Source of the DNA: Vibrio sp. SS-MA-C1-2
GTDB taxonomy: Bacteria; Pseudomonadota; Gammaproteobacteria; Enterobacterales; Vibrionaceae
Assembly: GCF_021513135.1 (NCBI RefSeq)
Contig: NZ_CP090981.1
Location: forward strand, 1,860,001 to 1,924,000
Length of the DNA stretch: 64,000 bases
Direction: 5' to 3'
The notes under the pieces are model-generated. The model was given only the letters and a program-made list of their open reading frames with translations, did no database searches and was not told the DNA's origin. Within the stretch, counting starts at the first letter, position 1, and every line of letters starts with the position of its first letter. A program made the position numbers and the translations under genes. Shown here piece after piece: positions 18,293 to 27,649 of the stretch.

Positions 18293-19777
18293 ATGGAGAA
18301 TAATTTAATTGTTATTACGATTGTTGTTGGATATTTACTCTTTTTAGTGAGTGTTGGGATTTACTCTTCAAAGAAAATTGGTGATTCAGAAGACTTCTTA
18401 GTTGCAGGACGACGTCTAGGTCCTTTTTTAATTGCTGGTACATTAGCGGCCACTGAAATTGGTGGTGGCTCCTCACTCGGAGTGGTTGAAAAAGCTTACG
18501 GTGATTGGGGGATTTCATCGTTGTGGTATGTTGCAACAATGGGAATAACATTTACTATCATTGCTATCGTCGCCCCGATGTTGAGAGGGGCAATGGTTAA
18601 AACGATTCCTGAGTTTTTTAGACGACGTTACGACAAACCATCTGCGCTATTTACGTCGATTATTATGATCATGCCACTTATTGGTTTAACTGCGGTTCAG
18701 TTTATCGCATCAGGTGTTATTCTTTCAGTGATTATGGGCTGGGATTATACAACCTCTGTTATTATAATCTCTAGTGTTGTTATTATTTATTCAATGTTAG
18801 GTGGATTGTGGTCTGTATCACTGACAGATTTTGCCCAAATGTTGATGATAGTCTTCGGTATGTTAGCGGTAGTGCCATTCTCACTTAATACAGTAGGTGG
18901 TTTAGATGTAGTCATTGCAAACACTCCAACAGAAAAGCTATCGATGACTAAGGGAATAGGTTGGCCAACTATTTTTAGTTTAGTGTTTATTTATACGGCA
19001 TCATTTATTTGTGGACAAGAAGTGACACAACGACTTTATGCGGCTAAATCTGGAAAAACAGCTCTTATTGGTAGCTTATTAACCGCCGTTGTTTTCTTTG
19101 CATTTGCAATGATTCCGGCATTATTGGGCATTATTACTCGAGTAATGGTAGATACAGGGATTATTGATGGGACGGCTATTATTGAGAATGGTGCAAGGTA
19201 TGCTTTACCAACCTTAGCATCTCAAGTCATGCCACCGGTCTTAGTTGGTATTTTATTTGCAGGTATATCGTCTGCGACTATGTCATCTGCTTCTTCAGAT
19301 CTACTAGGAGCCGGTTCTATTTTTGCTAATGATCTATATAAGATATATATCAACCCTGAAGCAGATCAAACCAAATTATTACTCGTCGCAAGGATTACAA
19401 TTGTTGTTATTGGTCTCTTTGCTATTGGTGTTGCAGTACTAAATACCAGTGCGATTATTTCTATATTGATGTTCTCATTTAGTTTAAGGGCTGGAGGAAC
19501 ATTAATACCTTATTTGTTTGGCCATTTTTATCCCAAAGGTAGTCGTCAAGGAACTTGGGCTTCTTTATTACTAGGGACGTTAGGAATCTTAGCCGTTCAG
19601 TATGAGTGGATTAATTTTTTCGGGTTAGATGGGATATTCTTAGGCTTGTTACTTAGTGTGGTTGGTTATTTCTCATTTAGTTACCTATTTCCGAATAGAA
19701 GTAACTCCGTCATATTAACTGATGAAGTGATACCTGAATCAGAAGGGAAGAAAGAGCTTATTGAAGTATTAAAATAA
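18293..19777 (+). CDS. Sodium/solute symporter (SSS family)
   Basis: 494 residues, about 13 membrane helices. DSEDFLVAGRRLGPFLIAGTLAATEIGGGSSLG is the typical SSS N-terminal region, and FAGISSATMSSASSDLLGAGSI (about 320-340) the conserved sodium-site helix. It is a different subgroup from the other symporter in this window and resembles the pantothenate/proline-like and archaeal branches. AGAAGGAT precedes the start. It stands alone: a terminator follows, then a convergent universal stress gene. Substrate unknown; sodium-driven uptake fits a marine host. Confidence 0.88.
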   Translation: MENNLIVITIVVGYLLFLVSVGIYSSKKIGDSEDFLVAGRRLGPFLIAGTLAATEIGGGSSLGVVEKAYGDWGISSLWYVATMGITFTIIAIVAPMLRGAMVKTIPEFFRRRYDKPSALFTSIIMIMPLIGLTAVQFIASGVILSVIMGWDYTTSVIIISSVVIIYSMLGGLWSVSLTDFAQMLMIVFGMLAVVPFSLNTVGGLDVVIANTPTEKLSMTKGIGWPTIFSLVFIYTASFICGQEVTQRLYAAKSGKTALIGSLLTAVVFFAFAMIPALLGIITRVMVDTGIIDGTAIIENGARYALPTLASQVMPPVLVGILFAGISSATMSSASSDLLGAGSIFANDLYKIYINPEADQTKLLLVARITIVVIGLFAIGVAVLNTSAIISILMFSFSLRAGGTLIPYLFGHFYPKGSRQGTWASLLLGTLGILAVQYEWINFFGLDGIFLGLLLSVVGYFSFSYLFPNRSNSVILTDEVIPESEGKKELIEVLK

Positions 19778-19784
19778 TTAAAGT

Positions 19785-19821
19785 GATAAAAAGCCAATAT
19801 TAATAAGGTTGGCTTTTTATC
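19785..19821. terminator. Bidirectional terminator
   Basis: GATAAAAAGCCAA pairs perfectly with TTGGCTTTTTATC around an 11-base loop, between the convergent symporter and universal stress protein genes. Confidence 0.9.
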
Positions 19822-19843
19822 CTATTATAGAAAGGTCAACAGG

Positions 19844-20314
19844 TTAATTATTTTGAGAAATATACAGAATATCTTTATTTGAATCATTTAGTATCTGTTT
19901 AGCGACACTGTGGTGAATATGGAAGTGATGCTCAGATTGTCCCAAAATAATTAATGAGGCTTCAATCGAATTGGAAAACTCGATAATAGATTGAGCTATA
20001 TCACCATGTAAAACATGTATGTGTTCAATATCAAAATCGATATGGTCAAGAATCATCTGTTTTATCGCTTTATCACTCTCTTCTTTACTGACACTGCCTT
20101 CTAACTCGATATTGACTAAACTTTGAAGCTGAGGCCATGAGTCGTAAGCTACTGCACATAAGTAACCACTTTTTTCTGGGATAGAGTAAACAAGGTGTAG
20201 TTCAGCTGAGAAATTTTTAGCTAAAGCGACAGCTTGTTCGATAATATTCACGCTATTGAACTCAAAGACATTTATCGCAGCAACGATTTTATTATTATAT
20301 TTTGAAGTTGACAT
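19844..20314 (-). CDS. Universal stress protein, UspA family
   Basis: 156 residues, single Usp domain: KIVAAINVFEFNSVNIIEQAVALA at the N-terminus, then VLHGDIAQSIIEFSNSIEASLIILGQSEHH near the C-terminus. The usual nucleotide motif GxxGxxS is reduced here (ILGQSEHHFHIHHSVAKQIL), so ATP binding is uncertain. AAGAGAG precedes ATG 20314; an upstream in-frame ATG at 20377 would add an unlikely 21 residues. It diverges from a TRAP permease gene. In Halomonas a Usp protein (TeaD) regulates the TeaABC TRAP transporter, so a regulatory tie to the neighbouring TRAP system is a reasonable inference. Confidence 0.85.
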   Translation of the reverse strand: MSTSKYNNKIVAAINVFEFNSVNIIEQAVALAKNFSAELHLVYSIPEKSGYLCAVAYDSWPQLQSLVNIELEGSVSKEESDKAIKQMILDHIDFDIEHIHVLHGDIAQSIIEFSNSIEASLIILGQSEHHFHIHHSVAKQILNDSNKDILYISQNN

Positions 20315-20588
20315 AAAGTGCTCTCTTAAAGGCAGTAGATTATTTGTTTTACTGTTAGCTAATCTACCATCAAACAATCGCCTTAACCGATGATCAAATT
20401 TTTAAAATAAGTTTACATTTGTTGCTTAAAGAGTTGGCATCGGGTGAGATCGTAAGGTGACAAACAAATAAGCCATTGAATTTAATCATTCATATAATTG
20501 TTATCAACATCACTATTTTGCATTTTTGTCAAATATCATCGCATACTGTGTGTTGTATTTTCGCTGATTGTTAAAAGTAGATGTAACA

Positions 20589-23030
20589 ATGAAAGCAATA
20601 AAACAGTTTACTTATGGGGGAATTATCGCTGCTTCGATGTTAAGCGCTTCGGTAATGGCAAATGAAATGCCAACTAGCTTTACAGTAGGAACAGCTAGCC
20701 AAGGTGGGACTTACTTTACCTATGGTTCTGGTTGGGCAAATATGAACAAAGATTTTGTTTATGACGTCGTGAAAACAGTTATGGGGGACCATGACGATAT
20801 GATGAGAATTCATAAAGCAGCAAAATCTACTATTCCTGAGAACTATGTACATAACACTGCGATCAAGTGGCACCTCGGTGCGGTACAGTGGTTTGAAGAG
20901 AATGTTGATTCTGACATTATTATTGATAATCAACGTTTGTTGTCCAACTGGTCAAAAAAATTAGTTTTTATTGGTGCTATTTTTTATGCACTATTTCATA
21001 TTGTTGTTTTAAACCTTTATCCAATTGAGAGTTGGACTTATCGTATTTTGCATGTCATGGGAGCTTTAATTTTAGGTTATGCAATTTATAATGCCAAAAG
21101 TTTTAACTCAAAAACTGAGACAAATACTCAAAGCCATCATCAGTTAACTACGACCAATAAAGTTGCTAAATTTTTGGCTATTGTTGCAGTGGCATGTACC
21201 GCATTGTCTCTATTTAATGTCTTAAATATTTACTTATCATTACAAGATAAAATATACCCCAAACCTGATTATGAACTTTATTATTATGGTATTCCGCTTG
21301 TTGTTGGGACAATATTAGGGGTTATTAGTAGCTGGTTAGATAACGCTAAACGTAACAGTATTAATATGGCTGACATAGCATTAATTTTTGCTGTGGTTGC
21401 TAGTTCCAGCTATTTATTGGTTAATTTAGATACAACAGCATTACGAATGCGCGCTGGAACTAATTTTGTGACAATCGGTAATGTTTATGCAGCCTTAACA
21501 GGGATGCTACTGTTATTAGAGTTAACTCGTCGTTTAACAGGGAATGCACTCGTTGTTATTATTCTTGGTTTTATCGCTTATGGATTCTGTGGTCCTTATT
21601 TACCGAGCTTTTTAAGTCATAATGGTTTTCAGTTTAATCGATTCATTACTTACCTTTACACCGATAAAGGTATTTTAGGAACGACAACGGCGGTCTCTTC
21701 GACCTATATTATTTTGTTTATTATTTTTGCCGCTTTCTTACAGGTATCAAAAGTTGGGGAGTATTTTGTTAATTTCTCATTTGCACTTGCAGGTAAAGCA
21801 CGTGGTGGCCCAGCAAAAGTCGCTGTTTTTTCATCGGGTTTAATGGGGATGATTAATGGAACGAGTGCCGGGAATGTGGTTGCAACAGGCTCGTTAACTA
21901 TTCCATTGATGAAAAAAGTGGGCTATCGTCCAAAGATGGCAGCAAGTATCGAAGCTGCGGCATCAACTGGCGGACAAATTATGCCACCGATTATGGGTGC
22001 CGGCGCTTTCATTATGGCTGAGATCACTGGGATCCCTTATACAGAGATTGTGATTGCCGCATTAATTCCTGCGATTTTTTACTTCTTCTCTATCTACTTT
22101 ATGGTTGATATGGAAGCGGCAAGAGAGAATATGCATGGTATACCCAAAGATCAGTTACCGACTTTTGCTAAGGTATTTAGTCAAATTTATCTATTTATAC
22201 CTATTTTGATTTTAATATTATCGTTATTCTTTGGTTATTCAGTGATTCGCTCAGGAACATTAGCAATCGTTGCAGCAATTGTTGTAAGTTGGCTGACGCC
22301 TCATAAAGTTGGCTTAAATAAGATTATCCATGCGCTTAACTCTGCATCGGTGATGGCAGTTCAGATTATTATCGTTTGTGCAGCCGCAGGGATGATTGTG
22401 GGAAGTATTGCTTTAACTGGTGTTGGGGCACGCTTCTCTTCAATGTTACTGACAATTGCTGAGAATTCTCAAATTTTAGCTTTGTTTTTTGCGATGGTTA
22501 TTTCCATTATTTTGGGAATGGGAATGCCAACGACCGCGGCTTATGCCATTGCTGCATCTGTGGTTGCGCCAGGTTTGATTGATATCGGTATTACTCCGCT
22601 AACAGCACACTTCTTTGTGTTCTATTTTGCGGTTGTATCAGCCATTACTCCACCTGTAGCACTAGCAAGCTATGCTGCTGCAGGTATTGCTGGATCTAAC
22701 CCAATGGCAACCTCGATTCACTCCTTTAAAGTTGGTTTAACGGCATTTATTGTTCCGTTTATGGCTTATTTTAATCCAGCTGTATTGATGCAAGGAGATA
22801 TGGTTTCAATTGGTTATAGTTTTGCCTTAGGTCTGGTTGGTATCTATATTCTCATCGGTAGCTTACAAGGCTGGTTATTCGGTCGAATTAATAAAGCGAC
22901 ACGTATTGGATTTTTCTTTATTGCACTGGCATTAGTTTTAGGGATTGATTACTTAGAGCTAGTTGCTCTGGCAGTGAGTGTTGTCTTTATGGTGATGCAG
23001 CGCAAGAAAAATAATCTAGTTACTATTTAA
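20589..23030 (+). CDS. Fused TRAP permease carrying a gutted TAXI binding domain
   Basis: 813 residues. A signal peptide (MKAIKQFTYGGIIAASMLSASVMA) is followed by FTVGTASQGGTYFTYGSGWANM, the first strand of a TAXI binding protein, and then at once by DFVYDVVKTVMG ... HKAAKSTIPEN ... HLGAVQWFEENV, its last helices. Compared with the intact TAXI protein at 13684, about 208 central residues, including most of the ligand cleft, are missing in frame. The chain continues from residue ~115 into a complete fused DctQM permease (AGKARGGPAKVAVFSSG, EAAASTGGQIMPPIMGAGAF, GMGMPTTAAYAIAASVV, SAITPPVALASYAAAG). Binding function is surely lost; transport might use another binding protein. Such a binding-protein-permease fusion is itself unusual. 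It diverges from a Usp gene. Confidence 0.85.
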   Translation: MKAIKQFTYGGIIAASMLSASVMANEMPTSFTVGTASQGGTYFTYGSGWANMNKDFVYDVVKTVMGDHDDMMRIHKAAKSTIPENYVHNTAIKWHLGAVQWFEENVDSDIIIDNQRLLSNWSKKLVFIGAIFYALFHIVVLNLYPIESWTYRILHVMGALILGYAIYNAKSFNSKTETNTQSHHQLTTTNKVAKFLAIVAVACTALSLFNVLNIYLSLQDKIYPKPDYELYYYGIPLVVGTILGVISSWLDNAKRNSINMADIALIFAVVASSSYLLVNLDTTALRMRAGTNFVTIGNVYAALTGMLLLLELTRRLTGNALVVIILGFIAYGFCGPYLPSFLSHNGFQFNRFITYLYTDKGILGTTTAVSSTYIILFIIFAAFLQVSKVGEYFVNFSFALAGKARGGPAKVAVFSSGLMGMINGTSAGNVVATGSLTIPLMKKVGYRPKMAASIEAAASTGGQIMPPIMGAGAFIMAEITGIPYTEIVIAALIPAIFYFFSIYFMVDMEAARENMHGIPKDQLPTFAKVFSQIYLFIPILILILSLFFGYSVIRSGTLAIVAAIVVSWLTPHKVGLNKIIHALNSASVMAVQIIIVCAAAGMIVGSIALTGVGARFSSMLLTIAENSQILALFFAMVISIILGMGMPTTAAYAIAASVVAPGLIDIGITPLTAHFFVFYFAVVSAITPPVALASYAAAGIAGSNPMATSIHSFKVGLTAFIVPFMAYFNPAVLMQGDMVSIGYSFALGLVGIYILIGSLQGWLFGRINKATRIGFFFIALALVLGIDYLELVALAVSVVFMVMQRKKNNLVTI

Positions 23031-23067
23031 TTGATTCCGGTAATATAAGTAAATAGGCCACTAAGGT

Positions 23068-23112
23068 AAAACAGCCAATGACTTAATGATGCAAGTCATT
23101 GGCTGTTTTTTT
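23068..23112. terminator. Bidirectional terminator
   Basis: AAACAGCCAATGACTT pairs with AAGTCATTGGCTGTTT around a short loop and is followed by T's; between the convergent TRAP permease and antiporter genes. Confidence 0.9.
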
Positions 23113-23163
23113 AATGGGACTCTCTAATAATCGAGAACTTTGCAGGATCAGAAATGAGGGAGA

Positions 23164-24618
23164 CTATAAAATCAATGCCGCCGCCCATGCAAAGATAACC
23201 ATACCAAAGTTCGCATGGGTAAAGGTTGGAATAACTGAATCTCTAATATGGTCATGTTGTCCATCCGCATTTAAACCAGATGTAACACCAAGAGAGATCG
23301 TTGAAGCAGGTGAACCAGCGTCACCTAGCGCAGCTGAGGCACCTAAAAGTGCTATAGTTGCTGCGGGTGAGAAGCCTAAAGAGAGAGCTAAAGGGACATA
23401 GATAGGTGCTAGAATAGGAACACTAGCAAATGAATCTCCAAATCCAATGGTGATAAATAGGCCGACTAAAAGCATTAACAAAGCCGCAATTGCTTTGTTG
23501 TGACCAATTAATTCCGCTGTACTTTCGACTAAAGATGGAATTGAGCCTGTTGCAGTTAATACACCAGCAAATCCAGCTGCAATCGTAATGATGACTGCGA
23601 TTTGTACCATCATTCGCATCCCTTCAGTGAAAACATCATCTTGCTGTTTCCAATTAAAAACGCCTGAGAGTGTCAGTAAGATAAAACCGACCATCGAGCC
23701 GAGTAATAAAGAATCAAATTTAACCTGAAAAATTAATGCAACAGCAATGGCTGCCAATACAAAGAAAAGCTCTTTAAAATTCAACTTTGCTTCATGATTA
23801 TTTACCACTAACTGTTCGGTCTTTTGCGTGTCGTATTGACGAGGCTTTCGGTAACTAAAAAAGACAGCAACAAACATCCCAGCAACAATTCCCATTACAG
23901 GTAAAAACATGGCTTGAGGAACTTGATCTGTCGTGATTGAAACATTGAACTCCGCAGCCGTCGCATTGACATTAGGAAGAAGAATTTCAAATAGATAAAT
24001 TGCACCGAAGCCTGTAGGTAATAACAGATAACTGACACTAATCGAGCAGGCAATAATACAAGCAACAGCACGACGATCTATGTGTAATTTGTTAAATATA
24101 ACCAATAACGGTGGGATCATCACCGGAATAAATGCGATATGCACGGGAATAATGTTTTGAGACATCACAGATGCAATAATAAAAAGAGTAAATAGTAACC
24201 ACTTTATTGATTTTATGGATTGATTATTATTGACGGTATTTGTGCATTTCTTCGCTAAAAGATCTAACAAACCACTGCGTGCTAAAGCGACGGCAAATGC
24301 CCCAATCATAATATATGTCATTCCAACTTGAGCACCAGAAGCTAAGTTCTCATTAACGGCTCCAATTGCTTGATGTGCCGTCATTCCGCTATGAATTGCA
24401 CCAACCATGGCAGCGGCAATAAGGGCAACGGCAACAGGCATGCGAATCAAACACATAGCAATCATTAATGCGATTGATAGTATAACTGAATTGACTGGCA
24501 ATACACTTGGCTGAACAATAGCTAGCAAGCTGATAAATGCAGTACATATAATGGCTATTTTTAAGGTGAGTGATGTCTCAGTATTTGGAGTTGAGGTAGA
24601 GAGGTTAGCTTGTGCCAT
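23164..24618 (-). CDS. Na+/H+ antiporter (NhaC superfamily, YuiF-like)
   Basis: 484 residues with about 12 membrane segments. The N-terminal part (SLLAIVQPSVLPVNSVILSIALMIAMCLIRMPVAVAL) and the C-terminal part (FITIGFGDSFASVPILAPIYVPLALSLGF, LLGASAALGDAGSPASTISLGVTSGLN) fit the Na_H_antiport_2/NhaC arrangement. Members exchange Na+ for H+ or import amino acids such as histidine. AAGGAAAA precedes the ATG. It ends the transporter-rich region and is monocistronic, with a terminator shared with the convergent TRAP gene. Confidence 0.82.
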   Translation of the reverse strand: MAQANLSTSTPNTETSLTLKIAIICTAFISLLAIVQPSVLPVNSVILSIALMIAMCLIRMPVAVALIAAAMVGAIHSGMTAHQAIGAVNENLASGAQVGMTYIMIGAFAVALARSGLLDLLAKKCTNTVNNNQSIKSIKWLLFTLFIIASVMSQNIIPVHIAFIPVMIPPLLVIFNKLHIDRRAVACIIACSISVSYLLLPTGFGAIYLFEILLPNVNATAAEFNVSITTDQVPQAMFLPVMGIVAGMFVAVFFSYRKPRQYDTQKTEQLVVNNHEAKLNFKELFFVLAAIAVALIFQVKFDSLLLGSMVGFILLTLSGVFNWKQQDDVFTEGMRMMVQIAVIITIAAGFAGVLTATGSIPSLVESTAELIGHNKAIAALLMLLVGLFITIGFGDSFASVPILAPIYVPLALSLGFSPAATIALLGASAALGDAGSPASTISLGVTSGLNADGQHDHIRDSVIPTFTHANFGMVIFAWAAALIL

Positions 24619-24725
24619 TAATTTTCCTTTTATCGGCTTTATTTATCATGATTTTTTTGATTGTAACCTTTGAAGTACGCTGTGTCACGATTCTGTTACA
24701 TGTTGTATCTTATTTAAAATGATGA

Positions 24726-24998
24726 TTATTTATTAGATAAATATTTACTATGAATGGTCAATGTGATCACAAATAAAGAAATCGATATGATAAAAATAAA
24801 GCAAGTGAGCCTATATTCAGAATCATTAGATAAACAGATGATTGCCGCATAGAAAGTTTTTGGTATCAAGAAGAGAGTGAATATAAAATGTAAGCGTTTA
24901 AACTCTATGATGACAAAAATAATATTGTAAAGAATAAAGCTCAATAACATATTCCAATCATTCATGGCTACATCAAATAAAATATGTAACACAGGCAT
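24726..24998 (-). CDS. Small hypothetical membrane protein
   Basis: 90 residues with three predicted membrane helices (MLLSFILYNIIFVIIEF, FTLFLIPKTFYAAIICL, TCFIFIISISLFVITLTI). I recognise no family. The same frame stays open for another 17 codons upstream without an ATG, and there is no good ribosome binding site, so it may be a remnant of a larger gene or not be expressed. Neighbours give no hint. Confidence 0.35.
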   Translation of the reverse strand: MPVLHILFDVAMNDWNMLLSFILYNIIFVIIEFKRLHFIFTLFLIPKTFYAAIICLSNDSEYRLTCFIFIISISLFVITLTIHSKYLSNK

Positions 24999-25500
24999 AG
25001 ATAAAAAACCATTAAAGAACAGGATATAGCGACAAGATAGGATTGAAATTTAAAGCTAAACATGAATACCCCCGAAAAAATGCTGGTTATCAAAGTTATT
25101 TAGCTATTAATAAGCGATAGCAGAAGCTTTAACGATTTGAGTTAATATTTCCTTGTTAATGTCATTATTAATCAATATACATTGAGCCAATCGATCGGTT
25201 AGCGTGCAATTATCAGGCAATCTCGAAGGAGAGATAAATGGGTCTTGATCCAGTAGAACTAAAAAAGAGATTATTGAGATCTCTATCAAGCTTTTTAATT
25301 AAAATTAAAATCTGATAAATATTTCTATTGTCTTGAAAAAGTGAGTATGAAAGAATTTTCATGTTACTTAACCATAGTAATACAAGAAGAATTAATTGAG
25401 TGGCAGGAAGTGGTTGATTTTGCCAATCTTGTTGGAACGTTGTTTTTACTCAATGATGAGCAATGGATACGATTCCAACATTACAAGAAGTAAAGGCAAA
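24999..25500. other. Intergenic region upstream of the sucrose hydrolase gene
   Basis: About 500 bases with no confident gene. A 48-codon frame at 25347-25493 (+), starting MKEFSCYLTIVIQEEL and ending QWIRFQHYKK, stops 7 bases before the hydrolase start; its composition looks protein-like, so it could be the tail of a lost upstream gene or a short leader peptide. A leftward 60-codon frame at 25107-25289 has no support. I see no obvious LacI-type operator. Confidence 0.35.
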
Positions 25501-26955
25501 ATGATGAGTCAAACACTACTTTCAGATGCAGATCAGGTCATTAAAAATTTTAAACCGAATCAAAAATTAGATGACCCATTTCGTCAATGTTTTCATATAA
25601 CACCACCACAAGGCTTACTTAATGATCCTAATGGCTTTGTCTTCCATCAAGGACGCTATCATCTATTCTATCAGTGGAATCCTTTTTCCTGTGATCACAG
25701 CAATAAATTTTGGGCGCATTTAAGTAGTGATAATTTAGTCAATTGGCAACAACATAATACGGCTTTAGCACCCGATGCATCTTATGATAAACAAGGTTGT
25801 TATTCTGGAAGCGGATTTATTGTTGATGGTAAATTGATGCTATTTTATACCGGAAATGTAAAAGACCAAGATAATCAACGATTCTCAACTCAATGTTTAG
25901 CCGAGTATACCCCTGAAAATGACAGCTTTATTAAATTAGGTCCTGCTATTTCAGAACAGCCTGAAGGCTATACATCTCATTTTCGTGACCCTAAAATTTG
26001 GCAATATCAAGGCGTTTGGTATGCCGTTGTCGGCGGTCAGAGAAGCTCTTTACAAGGTTGCGTGTTACTTTATTGCTCACTTGAATTGAAAGATTGGGAT
26101 TTTTTAGGCGAGCTTGCAGGAAGTCAACGTCATGGACTCGATGATTTTGGCTTTATGTGGGAATGCCCAGATTTTTTTGAGTTAGATGACCAAGATATTC
26201 TCCTCTGTTCACCACAAGGATTAGAGCCTCAAGGTGATAAGTATCATAATCGCTATCAGGCGGGTTATTTTATTGGAAAGTTTGATTATCAAACAAAAAA
26301 TTATCAGCATGGCGACTTTAAAGAACTCGACCGTGGATTTGAGTTTTATGCTCCACAAACAACCATTGATAATAAAGGCAGACGATTAATGACCGCATGG
26401 ATGGGCATGCCTGAAGAAGAAGATCAACCAACGGTTAATTACGGTTGGCTCCACGGTTTAACATTAACCAGAGAACTGAAATATAAAAATAGTAAGCTTT
26501 ATCAATACCCTGTTGAAGAATTAAAACAACTTCGTAGTGACGTTGTCACTTATAATGATGTGCCAGTAGCAAAGGGAGATAGCTTTAACGATATTTCTGG
26601 AAATTGTTGTGAAATTATTCTTAATCTAACGGACATTAATGGGTTGTGCGGAATTCGTCTTTGTCAGTATGATGATTACTATATTGATATTTCATATTGC
26701 CCTGAGACTCAACGTTTAACATTTGATCGCAATAATACTGAAAATCAAACAGGAATAAGAGCTTGCCAGTTAAACAGTGGAGCGAATTTATCACTACAGA
26801 TATTTATTGATCGGTCATCAATTGAATGTTTTGTTAATCATGGTGAAGAAGTGTTCACCAGTCGTATTTTTCCTACCCAACTTGCTGAGGGTATTCAGAT
26901 TTATAGTCAAGGTTCATGTATTATAAATAAATTATTGAAGTATTATCTTAACTAG
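25501..26955 (+). CDS. GH32 sucrose-6-phosphate hydrolase / invertase
   Basis: 484 residues, cytoplasmic (no signal peptide). The five-bladed propeller carries all three catalytic motifs: LLNDPNG (nucleophile Asp) near residue 45, FRDPK near 165 and WECPDFF (acid/base Glu) near 220. The C-terminal beta-sandwich ends with FIDRSSIECFVNHGE. It hydrolyses sucrose-6-phosphate, sucrose or a short fructan. AAAGG lies 4 bases before ATG 25501 and 7 before ATG 25504, so 25504 may be the true start; translation from 25396 is unlikely. No sucrose PTS enzyme, permease, fructokinase or ScrR regulator adjoins it, so it is an orphan here and must rely on a transporter elsewhere. Confidence 0.9.
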   Translation: MMSQTLLSDADQVIKNFKPNQKLDDPFRQCFHITPPQGLLNDPNGFVFHQGRYHLFYQWNPFSCDHSNKFWAHLSSDNLVNWQQHNTALAPDASYDKQGCYSGSGFIVDGKLMLFYTGNVKDQDNQRFSTQCLAEYTPENDSFIKLGPAISEQPEGYTSHFRDPKIWQYQGVWYAVVGGQRSSLQGCVLLYCSLELKDWDFLGELAGSQRHGLDDFGFMWECPDFFELDDQDILLCSPQGLEPQGDKYHNRYQAGYFIGKFDYQTKNYQHGDFKELDRGFEFYAPQTTIDNKGRRLMTAWMGMPEEEDQPTVNYGWLHGLTLTRELKYKNSKLYQYPVEELKQLRSDVVTYNDVPVAKGDSFNDISGNCCEIILNLTDINGLCGIRLCQYDDYYIDISYCPETQRLTFDRNNTENQTGIRACQLNSGANLSLQIFIDRSSIECFVNHGEEVFTSRIFPTQLAEGIQIYSQGSCIINKLLKYYLN

Positions 26956-27097
26956 ATTTCAATTAAGCCAAAATTAAGACGACCTCGTCAGGTGAAAATA
27001 TGATAGTGATTGACCGTTATTTTTCTAAACTAGTCGTGTTTACCGATTATAAGTTGTTGATACGAGAAAGTTCTTGTAAGCGATAAAGTAGCAACGA

Positions 27098-27448
27098 TCA
27101 ATCTCTGCTTAGATTGAGTCTATTCGCTTTTGGAGTAGTCCGAGTTTCACTTTTTGCTTGGATATACAACATAATACCTTCGACTTTGACTATCTCGATT
27201 ACTGTACCTGATTGGATTGCCTGCTCTGAGTAGGCGAGCCATGAGGTATCATTGACTTGAATTCTATTTTTTCCTTGATGACTATTGTATTTTAATATCA
27301 ATGATTGAGGGATTAACTGTTGTTTTTTAGGTTTAGAGTTTCGTTTTCTTCTGCATCACGATCCTGTTTTTATCGAAGAAAAAAGTACGAAAAGAATTAA
27401 TATCGTGAAAATAGCAATCACAGTAACAGGCATGTACTCAGTGGGCAT
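27098..27448 (-). pseudogene. NfeD-like membrane protein interrupted by an in-frame TGA
   Basis: ATG 27448, preceded by GGAG, opens MPTEYMPVTVIAIFTILILFVLF, a membrane helix. Codon 31 is TGA (27358-27356). The same frame continues with a basic linker and the OB-fold of NfeD C-terminal domains (RIQVNDTSWLAYSEQ, GTVIEIVKVEGIMLYIQA). With TGA read as Trp (one substitution from TGG) it would be one protein of about 116 residues. NfeD proteins partner with SPFH/stomatin proteins in membrane quality control; no SPFH gene is present here. It is also shorter than usual (about 150), so it was probably already reduced. Confidence 0.65.
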
Positions 27449-27649
27449 CGTATAACTCCAATTATATTTTTAATAAAAACCTGGAGTCAGTGTAAAAATC
27501 AAAATCCCAAGGAAGAAGTTTAAGATTAAGAAATGGGTATAATTTGACATTAAGTTGGTGATTATAAGTTATAATCCTAAATATAAGACTACCTTGTCAT
27601 CGCTTAATGACAAACTAAGATAATACCTCTCTTTTTATTGGAATTTAAA

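Noticed and set aside
25107-25289. Leftward 60-codon frame
   Set aside because: No ribosome binding site, no recognisable domain; its end region looks slightly protein-like but cannot be supported.
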